A DNA stretch of 64,000 nucleotides from an uncultured Brevundimonas sp. (GCF_947305955.1 NZ_CAMZFB010000001.1:1-64000), one strand, 5' to 3'; shown: positions 36,333-45,267, counted from the stretch's first letter. A program made the numbers and translations. The notes: a model not told the origin generated them from the letters alone.

Positions 36333-36506
36333 ATGGCCCACAAGTTCGAAGTCTATCAGGACAAGGCCGGCGAGTACCGCGTTCGCTTCAAATACAACTC
36401 CGAGATCATCTTCTCGACCGAAGGCTATTCGGACAAGTCGGGAGCCAAGCGCGCCATCGAGTCGATCAAGAAATACGTCGCCGACGCACCGGTCGAAGAC
36501 GCATAG
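36333..36506 (+). CDS. DUF1508/YegP family protein (57 aa, absent from the ORF track)
   Basis: A 57-residue single-copy YegP/DUF1508 repeat: KFEVYQDKAGEYRVRFKYNS, then EIIFSTEGYSDKSGAKRAIE and IKKYV. The ATG at 36333 is preceded by a textbook AAGGAGG. It was below the ORF track's length cutoff. The fold is a small alpha/beta unit found in one or two copies, and its function is unknown. A bidirectional terminator follows, shared with the convergent rimM. BenE ends 88 nt upstream. Confidence 0.92.
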   Translation: MAHKFEVYQDKAGEYRVRFKYNSEIIFSTEGYSDKSGAKRAIESIKKYVADAPVEDA

Positions 36507-36524
36507 GTCTTTAGCCACACGGCA

Positions 36525-36566
36525 CAAAAAAAGGGGCAGCGGATCGAACTCCGCTGCCCCTTTCTT
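36525..36566 (+). terminator. Bidirectional terminator, DUF1508 gene / rimM
   Basis: GGGGCAGCGGA-TCGAAC-TCCGCTGCCCC forms a perfect 11-bp stem with an A-run on one side and TTTCTTTT on the other. Confidence 0.92.
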
Positions 36567-36570
36567 TTGA

Positions 36571-37098
36571 TCAGTCTGGATCGCGTTCGCTGATCTCGGC
36601 GGGGCGGATGATCCGCAGCCAGCCGTCCGCAATATGCAGTTCCGGCACCGCCGCCTTGGTGAACGGCAGGTACCACGTCGGACCACCTTCGGCCGGTGCG
36701 ATTTCCAGCATGTCGTCGGCACCGAAATTTTGGACGGCCTTCACCTTGCCGATGACCTTGTCGTCGGCATCACGGCCCTCAAGGCCGATCAGGTCGGCGA
36801 GATAGAACTCGTCCTCGTCCGGTTCCGGCAGTTGGTCGCGGTGGACATAGAGCTTGCGGCCACGGGCGGCGTCGGCCTCTTCCTTGGTGGTCAGCTCTTT
36901 GACCTTGGCCACCAGACCATGCTTGTCCGGACGGGCCGACAGGATGGTCAGCACCGGCTGGCCCTTGGCGTCCAACAGGGGCGAATAGGTCTTCAGCGAC
37001 TGGGCATCGGCGGTATAGGCGGTGATCTTCACCTCGCCTTTCACACCGAAGGCACCACCGATCTGGGCCACCAGAATATATTTATCGTCGCCGCTCAA
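36571..37098 (-). CDS. rimM: Ribosome maturation factor RimM
   Basis: 175-residue 30S maturation factor. The N-terminal beta-barrel begins LVAQIGGAFGVKGEVKI and the C-terminal PRC-barrel has DEFYLADLIGLEG and GPTWYLPFTKAAVP. It acts on the 16S rRNA 3' domain with S19. The start is TTG at 37098, with AAGGAGC upstream. It is downstream of ffh-rpsP on the same strand, but the usual next gene, trmD, is absent; a terminator follows instead. Confidence 0.94.
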   Translation of the reverse strand: MSGDDKYILVAQIGGAFGVKGEVKITAYTADAQSLKTYSPLLDAKGQPVLTILSARPDKHGLVAKVKELTTKEEADAARGRKLYVHRDQLPEPDEDEFYLADLIGLEGRDADDKVIGKVKAVQNFGADDMLEIAPAEGGPTWYLPFTKAAVPELHIADGWLRIIRPAEISERDPD

Positions 37099-37135
37099 CT
37101 CGGGCTCCTTGGGTTCAACTCACGTCCAGATAGCA

Positions 37136-37162
37136 GAAAAGCAGCGCCCTTGCGGGCGCTGC
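37136..37162 (-). terminator. Intercistronic terminator/attenuator, rpsP to rimM
   Basis: GCAGCGCCC-(loop)-GGGCGCTGC is followed on the minus strand by TTTTCT. It lies in the 101-nt gap between rpsP and rimM and could reduce read-through into rimM. Confidence 0.8.
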
Positions 37163-37199
37163 CTTCCTTAAATCATCGAAGTTACCGATGAAGCCGTAA

Positions 37200-37652
37200 T
37201 CAGGCTTCGGTGGTTTCTTCAGCAGCCGGGGCTTCTTCAGCGGCCGGAGCAGCAGCAGCGGCTTCAGCTTCAGCCTTGGCAGCAGCTTCGGCTTCCAGAC
37301 GGTCGGCTTCGCGTTGAGCACGTTCTTCAGCGCGCTCTTGAGCCTTCTTGCCCGGGGTACCCTTCTTCGGGTTGTTGCCTTGCACCCACTTGACCTTTTG
37401 GCCCAGAACTTCGTCTTGCGACAGGAAGCGAGCAACGCGGTCGGTCGGCTGAGCGCCCTTGACCAGCCATTCGTTGATGCGCTCGACCTTCAGGGTCACG
37501 CGCGGGGTCGCGCCGTCCTTCGGCAGCATCGGGTTGTACGAGCCAACCTTCTCGAGGAACTTACCGTCGCGCGGAGCGCGGGCGTCGGCAACGACGATGT
37601 GGTAGTAAGGACGCTTCTTGGAGCCACCACGGGCCAGACGGATCTTCAGCAT
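37200..37652 (-). CDS. rpsP: 30S ribosomal protein S16
   Basis: 150-residue S16. The core is [35 protein letters not shown] and [20 protein letters not shown]. The last 50 or so residues are a low-complexity Ala/Glu-rich tail ([20 protein letters not shown]), longer than in E. coli (82 aa) but common in alphaproteobacteria. It lies between ffh and rimM. Confidence 0.96.
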   Translation of the reverse strand: MLKIRLARGGSKKRPYYHIVVADARAPRDGKFLEKVGSYNPMLPKDGATPRVTLKVERINEWLVKGAQPTDRVARFLSQDEVLGQKVKWVQGNNPKKGTPGKKAQERAEERAQREADRLEAEAAAKAEAEAAAAAPAAEEAPAAEETTEA

Positions 37653-37673
37653 TTTAGTCTCTTTCTAGGAAAG

Positions 37674-39197
37674 TCAGTTTTTCTTGGGGAAGCCCGGAAG
37701 ACCCGGAAGCCCCCCCGGAAGTTGTCCGCCACCCAGGCCGGCCATGCGGTCCTGAAGGGCTTTCAATTCGTCGGCGCTGGGTTCCGGCATCTTGCCGCCG
37801 CCCAGTGCTTTCAGGCGGGCCATGTCGGGACCGCCGCCGCCCATGCCGGGCAGTCCGCCCATCATGGCCGCCATCTTTTGCAGGTTCTTGCCGCCGCCCT
37901 TGGACAGCGACTTGACCATGTCGGACATCTGACGGTGCTGTTTCAGCAGACGGTTGATGTCCTGAACCTCTACGCCCGAACCGGCCGCGATACGCTTCTT
38001 GCGGCTGGCGTTCAGCAGATCGGGCTTCTTGCGCTCGGCCTTGGTCATCGAGGAGATCACGGCCAACTGGCGGTCGATCATCTTATCGGTGACATTGTTG
38101 TCGGCCATCTGGTTCTTCAGCTTGGCCACGCCCGGCAGAAGACCCATGATGCCCTGAAGGCCGCCCATCTTCTTCATCTGGTTCAGCTGGGCCGCCAGAT
38201 CATCGAGGTCGAACTGGCCCTTGGCCAGCTTGCGGGCCATCTTCTCGGCCTTGGCTTGGTCGAGATCGGCAGCGGCCTTTTCGACCAGGGCCACGATGTC
38301 GCCCTGACCGAGGATACGGCCAGCGACACGGCGGGCGTCGAAGACGTCGAGTTGATCGACCTTTTCACCGGCACCCAGATATTTGATCGGCAGGCCGGTG
38401 ACGGCGCGCATCGACAGCATGGCACCGCCACGACCGTCACCATCGGCGCGGGTCAGGATCAGGCCCGTCAGCGGCAGACGCTCGTTGAAGGCGGCGGCCG
38501 TGCGAACGGCGTCCTGACCGGTCAGGCTGTCGGCGACCAGCAGGGTCTCGATCGGCTTGGCGATGTCGGCCACTTCGGCGACTTCGTTCATCAGCGCTTC
38601 GTCGAGCGTGATGCGGCCCGCGGTGTCGAGGATCAGGACGTCAAAGCCCTGAAGTTTCGCCGATTGCAGAGCGCGGCGGGTGATCTGGACAGCGCTTTCG
38701 CCGGCCACGATCGGCAGGGTGGCGACCTCGATCTGCTGACCCAGGGTGGCCAGCTGTTCCATGGCGGCCGGACGACGGATGTCCAGCGAGGCCATCATCA
38801 CCTTCTTGCGGTCGAACTTCGACAGACGCAGGGCCAGCTTGGCCGAGGTGGTGGTCTTACCCGAGCCCTGCAGACCGGCCATCAGGATGACGGCGGGCGG
38901 GGCGGCATTGGTATTCAGCGGGACCGGCTCTTCGCCGCCCAGCATGTCGACGAGGCCGTCATAGACGATCTTGATGACCTGATCCGCCGGCTTGACCGAG
39001 CGGATGACTTCCTCGCCCGTCGCCTGTTCCTTGGCGCGGTTGATGAAGTCCTTGACGACCGGAAGAGCGACGTCGGCTTCGAGCAGGGCGACGCGGACCT
39101 CGCGCAGCGCCTCTTCGACATCCTTAGCGGACAGCGCGCCGCGACCGGTAATCCGGTCGAATACGCCAGTCAGCCGCTCGTTCAGAGCATCAAACAT
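37674..39197 (-). CDS. ffh: Signal recognition particle protein Ffh (SRP54)
   Basis: 507-residue SRP GTPase for co-translational membrane targeting. The N domain is followed by G-domain motifs LQGSGKTTTSAKLALRL, LDIRRPAAMEQL, DTAGRITLDEAL and TRADGDGRGGA. The Met-rich M domain includes MKKMGGLQGIMGLLPG and GSGVEVQDINRLLKQH, ending in a Gly/Met/Pro-rich tail. It is the first gene of ffh-rpsP-rimM. The upstream 540 nt contain hairpin repeats and an inverted repeat. Confidence 0.96.
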   Translation of the reverse strand: MFDALNERLTGVFDRITGRGALSAKDVEEALREVRVALLEADVALPVVKDFINRAKEQATGEEVIRSVKPADQVIKIVYDGLVDMLGGEEPVPLNTNAAPPAVILMAGLQGSGKTTTSAKLALRLSKFDRKKVMMASLDIRRPAAMEQLATLGQQIEVATLPIVAGESAVQITRRALQSAKLQGFDVLILDTAGRITLDEALMNEVAEVADIAKPIETLLVADSLTGQDAVRTAAAFNERLPLTGLILTRADGDGRGGAMLSMRAVTGLPIKYLGAGEKVDQLDVFDARRVAGRILGQGDIVALVEKAAADLDQAKAEKMARKLAKGQFDLDDLAAQLNQMKKMGGLQGIMGLLPGVAKLKNQMADNNVTDKMIDRQLAVISSMTKAERKKPDLLNASRKKRIAAGSGVEVQDINRLLKQHRQMSDMVKSLSKGGGKNLQKMAAMMGGLPGMGGGGPDMARLKALGGGKMPEPSADELKALQDRMAGLGGGQLPGGLPGLPGFPKKN

Positions 39198-39250
39198 TCA
39201 AAACCTCAAATCCGTGGCGGGTCCGTTGGCTCGGCTCCATACGACAACGG

Positions 39251-39279
39251 CCTCTGTGGACGATACTCGTCGACAGAGG
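39251..39279. promoter_or_regulatory. Long inverted repeat upstream of ffh
   Basis: CCTCTGT-G-GACGA-TAC-TCGTC-G-ACAGAGG is a 13-nt-arm inverted repeat, perfect except one G/G mismatch, 54 nt upstream of the ffh start. It may be a leader hairpin of ffh or an operator. It lacks the CTCAAGTAG motif of the nearby repeats. Confidence 0.5.
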
Positions 39280-39306
39280 GTTCTCGCCTGCCTCGTTCTT
39301 TATTGA

Positions 39307-39339
39307 GGGGCTATCGGCCGGTCGGCCTACTTGAGCCCC
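39307..39339 (+). repeat. Nested-hairpin repeat, locus C unit 1
   Basis: The outer stem GGGGC / GCCCC (extendable to 6 bp as GGGGCT / AGCCCC) encloses the inner stem GGCCG-GT-CGGCC, with CTACTTGA before the right arm. It is the same family as arrays A and B, in plus orientation. Confidence 0.75.
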
Positions 39340-39382
39340 GTGGGGTCAAGCGGTGCCTGCGTTCCTGAGCGCCCGAAGGGCC

Positions 39383-39412
39383 GTGCTCAAGTAGCGCAAA
39401 GCGCGGTAGCAC
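39383..39412 (-). repeat. Nested-hairpin repeat, locus C unit 2 (opposite orientation)
   Basis: The outer stem GTGCT / AGCAC encloses GCGC-AAA-GCGC, with the conserved CTCAAGTAG on the left arm of the plus strand. It is inverted relative to unit 1, 44 nt away. Confidence 0.75.
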
Positions 39413-39741
39413 ACTCGACAAAGCTGTCGTGCAGGTGGAGACGCGAGTTTCACTTGCGCCGGAAGTGGCGGCTTATGCCCCATTTTCAAGCCTGTGTCGA
39501 CTCAGGAGTCGCCGCACCGACAAGGGCTAGATTGCGCGGCTCTGCGGGCTTCCTTGTGAAGAATAAAATTCCTGTAATGTTAAACTTGAGTCATTTCTTT
39601 CAAGTAATCATTTCAAACAATTATAAATTTGTCCGATTTATACCGCATAGGCGTCATTCTGTATTCAATATCGGCGTTCATACAGGCAGCCAGTGAAGAT
39701 GAATATCTCGAAGACAAACCTCTCAAACTGGAAACGCCCCA
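39413..39741. other. Intergenic region upstream of the UrcA gene
   Basis: After the repeats this spacer changes from G+C-rich (to about 39550) to AT-rich (39560-39660, with AATAAAATTCCTGTAATG). The AT-rich part presumably carries the urcA-type promoter. I see no ORF or named RNA here. Confidence 0.4.
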
Positions 39742-40047
39742 ATGATCAAAACTGCTTTTATCGCCGCCACCGCCCTGTTTGCTGCAACCTCGGCCTATGC
39801 CGATCCGATCAGCATCAGCACGGACCAGATTGACACCGTCGCCGGTGCCGCCCGCTTTGAGCGTGACGTGAACCGCGCCGCCCGCTCGCTCTGCGTCGAC
39901 ATCCGCGGTGTCCGTAACGTGGCCTGCAAACAGGCCGTCCGTGACGAGGCCATGGCCCAGCTGCCGGCCGCCCAGCGTCAGGCCTATGCCCAGATGCGCG
40001 GTGCCCGCGAAACCCAATACGCCGCCAACCGCGCCAACCAAGGCTAA
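39742..40047 (+). CDS. UrcA family protein
   Basis: 101-residue secreted protein. A signal peptide (MIKTAFIAATALFAATSAYA) precedes the UrcA-type core RFERDVNRAARSLC followed by ACKQAVRDEAMAQL, with two Cys probably in a disulfide. The family is common in Caulobacterales and sphingomonads and has no established function. It stands alone with a terminator about 85 nt downstream. Confidence 0.85.
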   Translation: MIKTAFIAATALFAATSAYADPISISTDQIDTVAGAARFERDVNRAARSLCVDIRGVRNVACKQAVRDEAMAQLPAAQRQAYAQMRGARETQYAANRANQG

Positions 40048-40095
40048 GTCGCGGCCCTGACTGTCAGTATGCGTTGTTGAGTTGGTTGTAGAGTT

Positions 40096-40127
40096 GTCCG
40101 GACCCACGCCTCCATAACGGTCCGGAC
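40096..40127. repeat. Paired GTCCGGAC palindromes
   Basis: GTCCGGACC, 14 nt, GGTCCGGAC: two copies of the 8-bp palindrome GTCCGGAC arranged as a 9-bp inverted repeat, just before the terminator of the UrcA gene. Confidence 0.5.
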
Positions 40128-40130
40128 GCA

Positions 40131-40165
40131 AAGGCACCGGCCTCGGGGGAGGTCGGTGCCTTTTC
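40131..40165 (+). terminator. Terminator of the UrcA gene
   Basis: GGCACCG-G-CCTC-GGGG-GAGG-T-CGGTGCC is followed by TTTT. Confidence 0.85.
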
Positions 40166-40194
40166 CCCGTCTGTGGGCAGGGCAGTGCCCATAA

Positions 40195-40224
40195 GAAAAC
40201 GGCCGGTGGATCGCTCCACCGGCC
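40195..40224 (-). terminator. Terminator of the M3 peptidase gene
   Basis: GGCCGGTGGA-TCGC-TCCACCGGCC forms a perfect 10-bp stem. On the minus strand it is followed by GTTTTC, 22 nt after the peptidase stop. Confidence 0.85.
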
Positions 40225-40246
40225 GCCTTCATTTCCGGTATCCGAC

Positions 40247-42421
40247 TTAGTGGGTCGGGAAACCGCGCACCTTCAGCAGGGCTGCCACATCCGGGTTACG
40301 GCCACGGAACTGGCGATAGGCCTCGCCGCGATCCGTGGTGTTGCCCGGGGCCAGCATCAGGGCCTTGAAGCGGGTTGCGATGTCCGGATTGAAGACATCG
40401 CCCGACTCCTCGAAATAGGCCCAGGTGTCCGCGTCCATGGTTTCCGACCACAGGTAGGAATAGTAGCCCGCCGAATAGGCGTCGGACGTGAACAGGTGGT
40501 TGAACTGCGGCAGACGGTGCCGCATCACGATTTCCTTCGGCATGCCGATGCGGTCCAGCGACGCCTTTTCAAAGGCGGCGATGTCGGTCGGCGGCGTGGC
40601 CTGGGTGTGCATGTCCATGTCGACGATGGCCGACGACAGATAGGACACGGTGGCGTAGCCCTGGTTGAAGGTCGAGGAAGCCTCGATCTTGTCCACCAGC
40701 GACTGCGGCATCGGCTGGCCGGTTTCAACGTGCTTCATATAGCCGTCGAGGATCGGACGGGTCAGCACCCAGTGCTCGTGCACCTGCGACGGGTATTCCA
40801 CGAAGTCGCGCGGGGTTTCGCCGAACGACGGATAGTCCACCACCGACGAGTAGTAGTGCAGGGTGTGGCCGAATTCGTGGAACAGGGTCTCGGCGTCATC
40901 CAGGGAGATGAGCAGAGGCTGGCCTTCCTCGGCCTTGACGAAGTTGTTGTTGTTCGAGGCCAGGATCGGCTTGGAGCCTGTCAGGTTCGAGAACGAACGA
41001 TAGGTCGTCATCCATGCACCCGAACGCTTGCCTGGACGGGCGAAGTCGTCGGCATAATACAGGCCGATCAGGCGGTCGGTTGCCTTGTCGCGGACCTCAT
41101 AGGTGGTGACGTCAGGCTCGAAGGTCGAGACCGAACCCTTGGGCAGTTTGACGAATTTGAAGCCGTACAGACGCTCGGCCATGTAGAAGGAGGCTTCGCG
41201 CACGGCGTGCAGTTCGAAGTAGGGTTTGATCTCGTTCTGGTCGAGGTCGTACTTCGCCTTACGGACCTTCTCTGCGTAGTACAGATAGTCCCACGGCTCG
41301 ATGTCGTGGCCGGCGATCGCCTTCATGTCGGCGACTTCCTCGGCCACGCGAGCCTTGGCCGGAGCCCAGACGCGTTCCATCAGTTCCATAGCCGCCGCAG
41401 GGGTCTTGGCCATGGTGTCCTGCATGCGCCATTCGGCGTGGTTGGTGAAGCCCAGCAGGCGGGCGCGCTGGTGACGCAGGGCCACGATACGGGCGATGGT
41501 CGACTTGGTGTCGTTGGCATCGCCGTTGTCGCCACGGTTCACAAATTTGCGCCAGACCTTTTCACGCAGGGCGCGGTCGTCGGCAAAGGTCAGGAAGGGA
41601 TCGACGCTGGAGCGGGTGTTCAGGATGGCCCAGCCCTGGATGTTGCGGGCCCGTGCGGCGGCCGCAGCTGCAGCCTTGCTCGAGGCATCGAGGCCGCGCA
41701 GACCCTCTTCGGTTTCGATCACCGTCCAGGTGTTCTCGTCGGCGACGACCTTTTGACCGAAGGCGGTGAAGGCATTCGACAGCTCGGCATTGATACGGCC
41801 CAGTTCGGCCTTGCCGGCGGCGTCCAGTGCCGCGCCATTGCGGATGAAGGCGTCGCGGCGACGCTCGGCCAGACGCTTTTGCTGGGCATTGAGGCCAGCT
41901 GCGTCGGCGTTGTCAGCCACGGCCTTCACGCGCTGGAACAGCTTTTCATTGAAGGTGATTTCATCGAACGCCGCAGTCAGTACCGACGAAATCTCGGCTT
42001 CCAGACGATCCCATTCGTCGCCGCCGATGTTCGAGGTCATCACGCTGAAGATGTTGAAGGCGCGATCGATCGGCTCGCCGGCCAGTTCCATCGCCACGAT
42101 GGTGTTGGCAAAGGTCGGGGCGTCAGCGTTGTTGGCGATGGCGTTGATGTCGGCGCGTTGCAGCTCGATACCTTCCAGAAGGGCCTCGCGCATCTTGGCC
42201 GGCGTGACCTTGTCCCACGGGGGTACGCCACCATAGGGACCGGTCCACGGCTGCAGCAGTTCGGCGCGCGGCGCGGCCGACGGCATGACGGCGCGGGCGA
42301 TGGCCTCTTCTTCTCTCAGGTTCATCGGGTTCGTGGTGCCTCCGGTGCCGGTTCCCGCCGTTGCGCAGGCCGATAGTGCAAGGAGGCTACCGCCTCCGAT
42401 AAGAAGGTGACGTCTGTGCAT
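40247..42421 (-). CDS. M3 family metallopeptidase (peptidyl-dipeptidase Dcp-like)
   Basis: 724-residue zinc peptidase. The N-terminus MHRRHLLIGGGSLLALSAC has a lipobox (LSAC), so the protein is probably a lipoprotein; the RRHLL start also gives a weak Tat resemblance. The catalytic site is ETLFHEFGHTLHYYSS, followed by VEYPSQVHEHW as in Dcp. It cleaves oligopeptides, probably in the periplasm. Length is normal for Dcp/oligopeptidase A relatives. It is divergent from murI over 116 nt. Confidence 0.93.
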   Translation of the reverse strand: MHRRHLLIGGGSLLALSACATAGTGTGGTTNPMNLREEEAIARAVMPSAAPRAELLQPWTGPYGGVPPWDKVTPAKMREALLEGIELQRADINAIANNADAPTFANTIVAMELAGEPIDRAFNIFSVMTSNIGGDEWDRLEAEISSVLTAAFDEITFNEKLFQRVKAVADNADAAGLNAQQKRLAERRRDAFIRNGAALDAAGKAELGRINAELSNAFTAFGQKVVADENTWTVIETEEGLRGLDASSKAAAAAAARARNIQGWAILNTRSSVDPFLTFADDRALREKVWRKFVNRGDNGDANDTKSTIARIVALRHQRARLLGFTNHAEWRMQDTMAKTPAAAMELMERVWAPAKARVAEEVADMKAIAGHDIEPWDYLYYAEKVRKAKYDLDQNEIKPYFELHAVREASFYMAERLYGFKFVKLPKGSVSTFEPDVTTYEVRDKATDRLIGLYYADDFARPGKRSGAWMTTYRSFSNLTGSKPILASNNNNFVKAEEGQPLLISLDDAETLFHEFGHTLHYYSSVVDYPSFGETPRDFVEYPSQVHEHWVLTRPILDGYMKHVETGQPMPQSLVDKIEASSTFNQGYATVSYLSSAIVDMDMHTQATPPTDIAAFEKASLDRIGMPKEIVMRHRLPQFNHLFTSDAYSAGYYSYLWSETMDADTWAYFEESGDVFNPDIATRFKALMLAPGNTTDRGEAYRQFRGRNPDVAALLKVRGFPTH

Positions 42422-42537
42422 TCGGTCTCTCCCAACCCAGATTTCGTGCGCCGGGGTGTTGCAACCCTAGCGTTTCCACATGTGGGTGTAGTGCGAAGTG
42501 ATGGACGGCGAAACCCTTGAGGTCTAAAGGCCGCAGT

Positions 42538-43404
42538 ATGGCGATAGGCGTTTTTGACTCCGGTGTGGGTGGACTGACGGTTCACCGTGAACTCGTTTCG
42601 CGATTTGCGGAGCGTGATTTCATCTATTTGGGCGATCAGGCCCATGCCCCCTATGGCGGTCGCGGCGGCGAGGAAATCGTCGAGCTGACCCGCAAGGGCT
42701 GCGAGACCCTGTTCCGCGCGGGCGCGTCTGTCGTGGTGCTGGCGTGCAATACCGCCTCCGCCATTGCGCTGCGCCGCCTGCAACAGACGTGGATCCCGGG
42801 CCTGCACAAGGAGCTGGGCCGTCCGGTCAATGTGCTGGGCATCATCGTGCCGACCATCGAGGCCGCCACCGGCCTGCCGTGGTCCTATGAGGCCGAGCGC
42901 GACGGGCGTCTGGAAGGCGAAAAGAAAGAAGCCATCGACATCACGGGCATCTTCTGCACCGCCGCCACGGCCATGAGCCGCGTCTATGAGATCGAGATCG
43001 ACAAGCGCCGCACCGACCTTGCCGTCTTTACCGAGCCTTGCCCCGGCCTTGCCGGCCTGATCGAGCTGGGCGCGCCGGAAGACGAGCTGCGCGTGGTGGT
43101 GCGCGACCACGTGGATTCCCTGCGCCGCCGTATCGGGCGCCATCCGGACAAGGCCATTTTGGGCTGCACCCACTATGAGATCGTCGCCGACCTGTTCGCC
43201 GAGGCCCTCCCTGAAGGCGTCGAAGTCATCAGCCAGCCGACGGCGGTTGCCGACAGTCTGGAACGCTATTTCGAGCGCCATCCGGAATATGATCTGGGGA
43301 ACAGCGGACGCCGCACCTTCCTGACCACGGGCCAGCCCGGCCCGCAGTCAGACCTGATCGCGCGTTTCTGGGGCGCGCCCCTGACGTTCGACGCCGCCGA
43401 ATAG
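42538..43404 (+). CDS. murI: Glutamate racemase
   Basis: 288-residue cofactor-independent racemase providing D-glutamate for peptidoglycan. It has IGVFDSGVGGLTVHREL, the first catalytic Cys in VVLACNTASAIALR, and the second in ILGCTHYEIVADL. I use the ATG at 42538 in place of 42517. The segment EAERDGRLEGEKKEAIDITG looks like a short insertion relative to E. coli-type enzymes. The stop lies 4 nt from the convergent lipoprotein gene. Confidence 0.94.
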   Translation: MAIGVFDSGVGGLTVHRELVSRFAERDFIYLGDQAHAPYGGRGGEEIVELTRKGCETLFRAGASVVVLACNTASAIALRRLQQTWIPGLHKELGRPVNVLGIIVPTIEAATGLPWSYEAERDGRLEGEKKEAIDITGIFCTAATAMSRVYEIEIDKRRTDLAVFTEPCPGLAGLIELGAPEDELRVVVRDHVDSLRRRIGRHPDKAILGCTHYEIVADLFAEALPEGVEVISQPTAVADSLERYFERHPEYDLGNSGRRTFLTTGQPGPQSDLIARFWGAPLTFDAAE

Positions 43405-43408
43405 GCGA

Positions 43409-43912
43409 CTAGCGGCCAAAGCTGGCTGCGGTTGCCTTTTGGCGCTCCCAATATTCGGCACCGTTCGAGGGTTTGAACATGGTGCGGACCACGCCGCGTC
43501 TGTCGACGACGGCGAAGGTGTTGGTGCGCGCCTGATAGATCAGAACATCGCCATTGGGGCGGCTGACCTTTTCAGCATCAGCAGGCGGGGTTTTGGTGAA
43601 GGCCTTGGCCTTTTCCAGATAGTCCTCGGCACTGGTCGCCCCGAAATCGGCACCATTGCGCTCATAGAGGCGAACAGCCTTGGCCCCAGCCGTTTCGCGC
43701 CGGTTGGAGGTCAGGACCACCGCCGCCTGAGCCGGAGCCTCCGGCGGGGTTTGGACTTGCGCGATCTGGGGCGCGGCCTGTTCGCTCAAGGCCAGAGGGG
43801 CGGCTGCGGGTGCCCCTTCCCTGTCCCGCGTTTCGACGGCTGAACCGCCGTTACCGCACGCCGCCAGCAATAGCGCAGCCGCCAGCGCGCCCCCCGAAAT
43901 CTGCCTCATCAC
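43409..43912 (-). CDS. Lipoprotein with a polymorphic-toxin-like C-terminal domain
   Basis: 167 residues. The signal and lipobox (GALAAALLLAAC) are followed by a Pro/Ala-rich linker to about residue 70 and a compact C-terminal domain of about 90 residues: YERNGADFGATSAEDYLEKA, PNGDVLIYQARTNTFAVVDR, VVRTMFKPSNGAEYW. From memory this pattern resembles small C-terminal domains of secreted polymorphic/CdiA-type toxins, which are RNase-like. I cannot confirm that here. No immunity gene is adjacent, so it may be a domesticated or inactive version. It converges on murI. Confidence 0.7.
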   Translation of the reverse strand: MMRQISGGALAAALLLAACGNGGSAVETRDREGAPAAAPLALSEQAAPQIAQVQTPPEAPAQAAVVLTSNRRETAGAKAVRLYERNGADFGATSAEDYLEKAKAFTKTPPADAEKVSRPNGDVLIYQARTNTFAVVDRRGVVRTMFKPSNGAEYWERQKATAASFGR

Positions 43913-44028
43913 CCACCCCCTTTAGATATCAACGTTATTATTAATAGGGGCGTTCGGCTGCTTATGGCAACGCTTGTGCGACGCGGCTTTGTCTCGACGC
44001 CGTCATCATCCAAGTCTACACACAGGGC

Positions 44029-45267
44029 ATGAGCCATACGTCCCTCACCGGTCGCCGCGTCCTGCTAATCATTGGCGGGGGTATTGCTGCCTATAAGGCG
44101 CTGGAACTGGTTCGCCTGATCCGCAAGGCGGGCGGCGATGTCACGACCGTCCTGACCAAGGCGGGGGCCGAGTTCGTTACCCCCATGTCGCTGGCGGCAC
44201 TGAGCGGGCATCCCGTCCGGCAGGACCTGTTCATGCCCGAAGACGAGACGGCCATGGGCCATATCGAACTGTCGCGCTGGGCCGATCTGGTGGTTGTGGC
44301 TCCGGCCACCGCCGGGCTGATCGCCAAGGCGGCCAATGGCATGGCTGACGATCTGGCCTCCACCACCCTGCTCGCCACGGACAAGAAGACCCTTTGGGCA
44401 CCCGCCATGAATGTACGGATGTGGGAGCATCCGGCGGTTCAGGCCAATGTCGCCAAGCTGAAAGCCTTTGACGGCTTCCATCGCGGTGTCTTTGTCGGTC
44501 CCGATCAGGGCGAAATGGCCTGTGGCGAGTTCGGATTTGGCCGCATGGCCGAGCCCGCTGTCATTCTGGATGCCATTGCCGCGCAACTGTCGGGCGACAA
44601 GCCGCTGGCGGGGCGCAAGGCCGTCATCACCGCCGGCCCGACGTTCGAAGCGATCGACCCCGTGCGCGGCCTGACCAACAGGTCCAGCGGCAAGCAGGGC
44701 TATGCCGTCGCGGCGGCTCTCGCGGAACTGGGGGCCGAGGTGACGCTGGTTTCCGGCCCCGTATTCCTCAATCCCCCTGCGGGCGTGCGCCGCATTCCGG
44801 TCGAGGCTGCCACCGAGATGCTGGCCGCCGTCGAGGCCGAGCTGAAAGCTGCGCCCGTGGACATCGCCGTGATGAGCGCAGCCGTGGCCGACTGGCGCGT
44901 GGACGGCATCGCCACCGGCAAGATCAAGAAGGTGCCGGGTGGCGGCCCCCCTGCCCTGCAACTGATCGAAAATCCCGACATTCTGGCTGCGGTATCCAAA
45001 TCCGGTCCGTCGCGACCCAAGCTGGTCGTTGGCTTTGCCGCAGAGACGTCCGACCTCGAAGCCAATGCCAAGGCCAAACTGTCGCGCAAGGGCTGTGACT
45101 GGATCGTCGGCAATGACGTCAGCGAGAACGTCTTTGGCTCGGACGGCAATGCCGCCACCCTGTTTACCCGTGACGGCAGCGAAAGCTGGGCGCGTCAGTC
45201 CAAGACCGACATCGCCAACCGTCTGGCCCAACGCATCGTCGAACACTTCAAGGCTAATCCTCAATGA
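44029..45267 (+). CDS. coaBC: Bifunctional phosphopantothenoylcysteine decarboxylase / synthetase
   Basis: 412-residue CoA-biosynthesis enzyme. The N-terminal CoaC flavoprotein domain has [19 protein letters not shown], catalytic-His region [20 protein letters not shown] and the [13 protein letters not shown] motif. The C-terminal CoaB domain has [30 protein letters not shown] and [20 protein letters not shown]. It makes 4'-phosphopantetheine in two steps. It overlaps dut by 4 nt (ATGA), a common alphaproteobacterial pairing. Confidence 0.95.
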   Translation: MSHTSLTGRRVLLIIGGGIAAYKALELVRLIRKAGGDVTTVLTKAGAEFVTPMSLAALSGHPVRQDLFMPEDETAMGHIELSRWADLVVVAPATAGLIAKAANGMADDLASTTLLATDKKTLWAPAMNVRMWEHPAVQANVAKLKAFDGFHRGVFVGPDQGEMACGEFGFGRMAEPAVILDAIAAQLSGDKPLAGRKAVITAGPTFEAIDPVRGLTNRSSGKQGYAVAAALAELGAEVTLVSGPVFLNPPAGVRRIPVEAATEMLAAVEAELKAAPVDIAVMSAAVADWRVDGIATGKIKKVPGGGPPALQLIENPDILAAVSKSGPSRPKLVVGFAAETSDLEANAKAKLSRKGCDWIVGNDVSENVFGSDGNAATLFTRDGSESWARQSKTDIANRLAQRIVEHFKANPQ

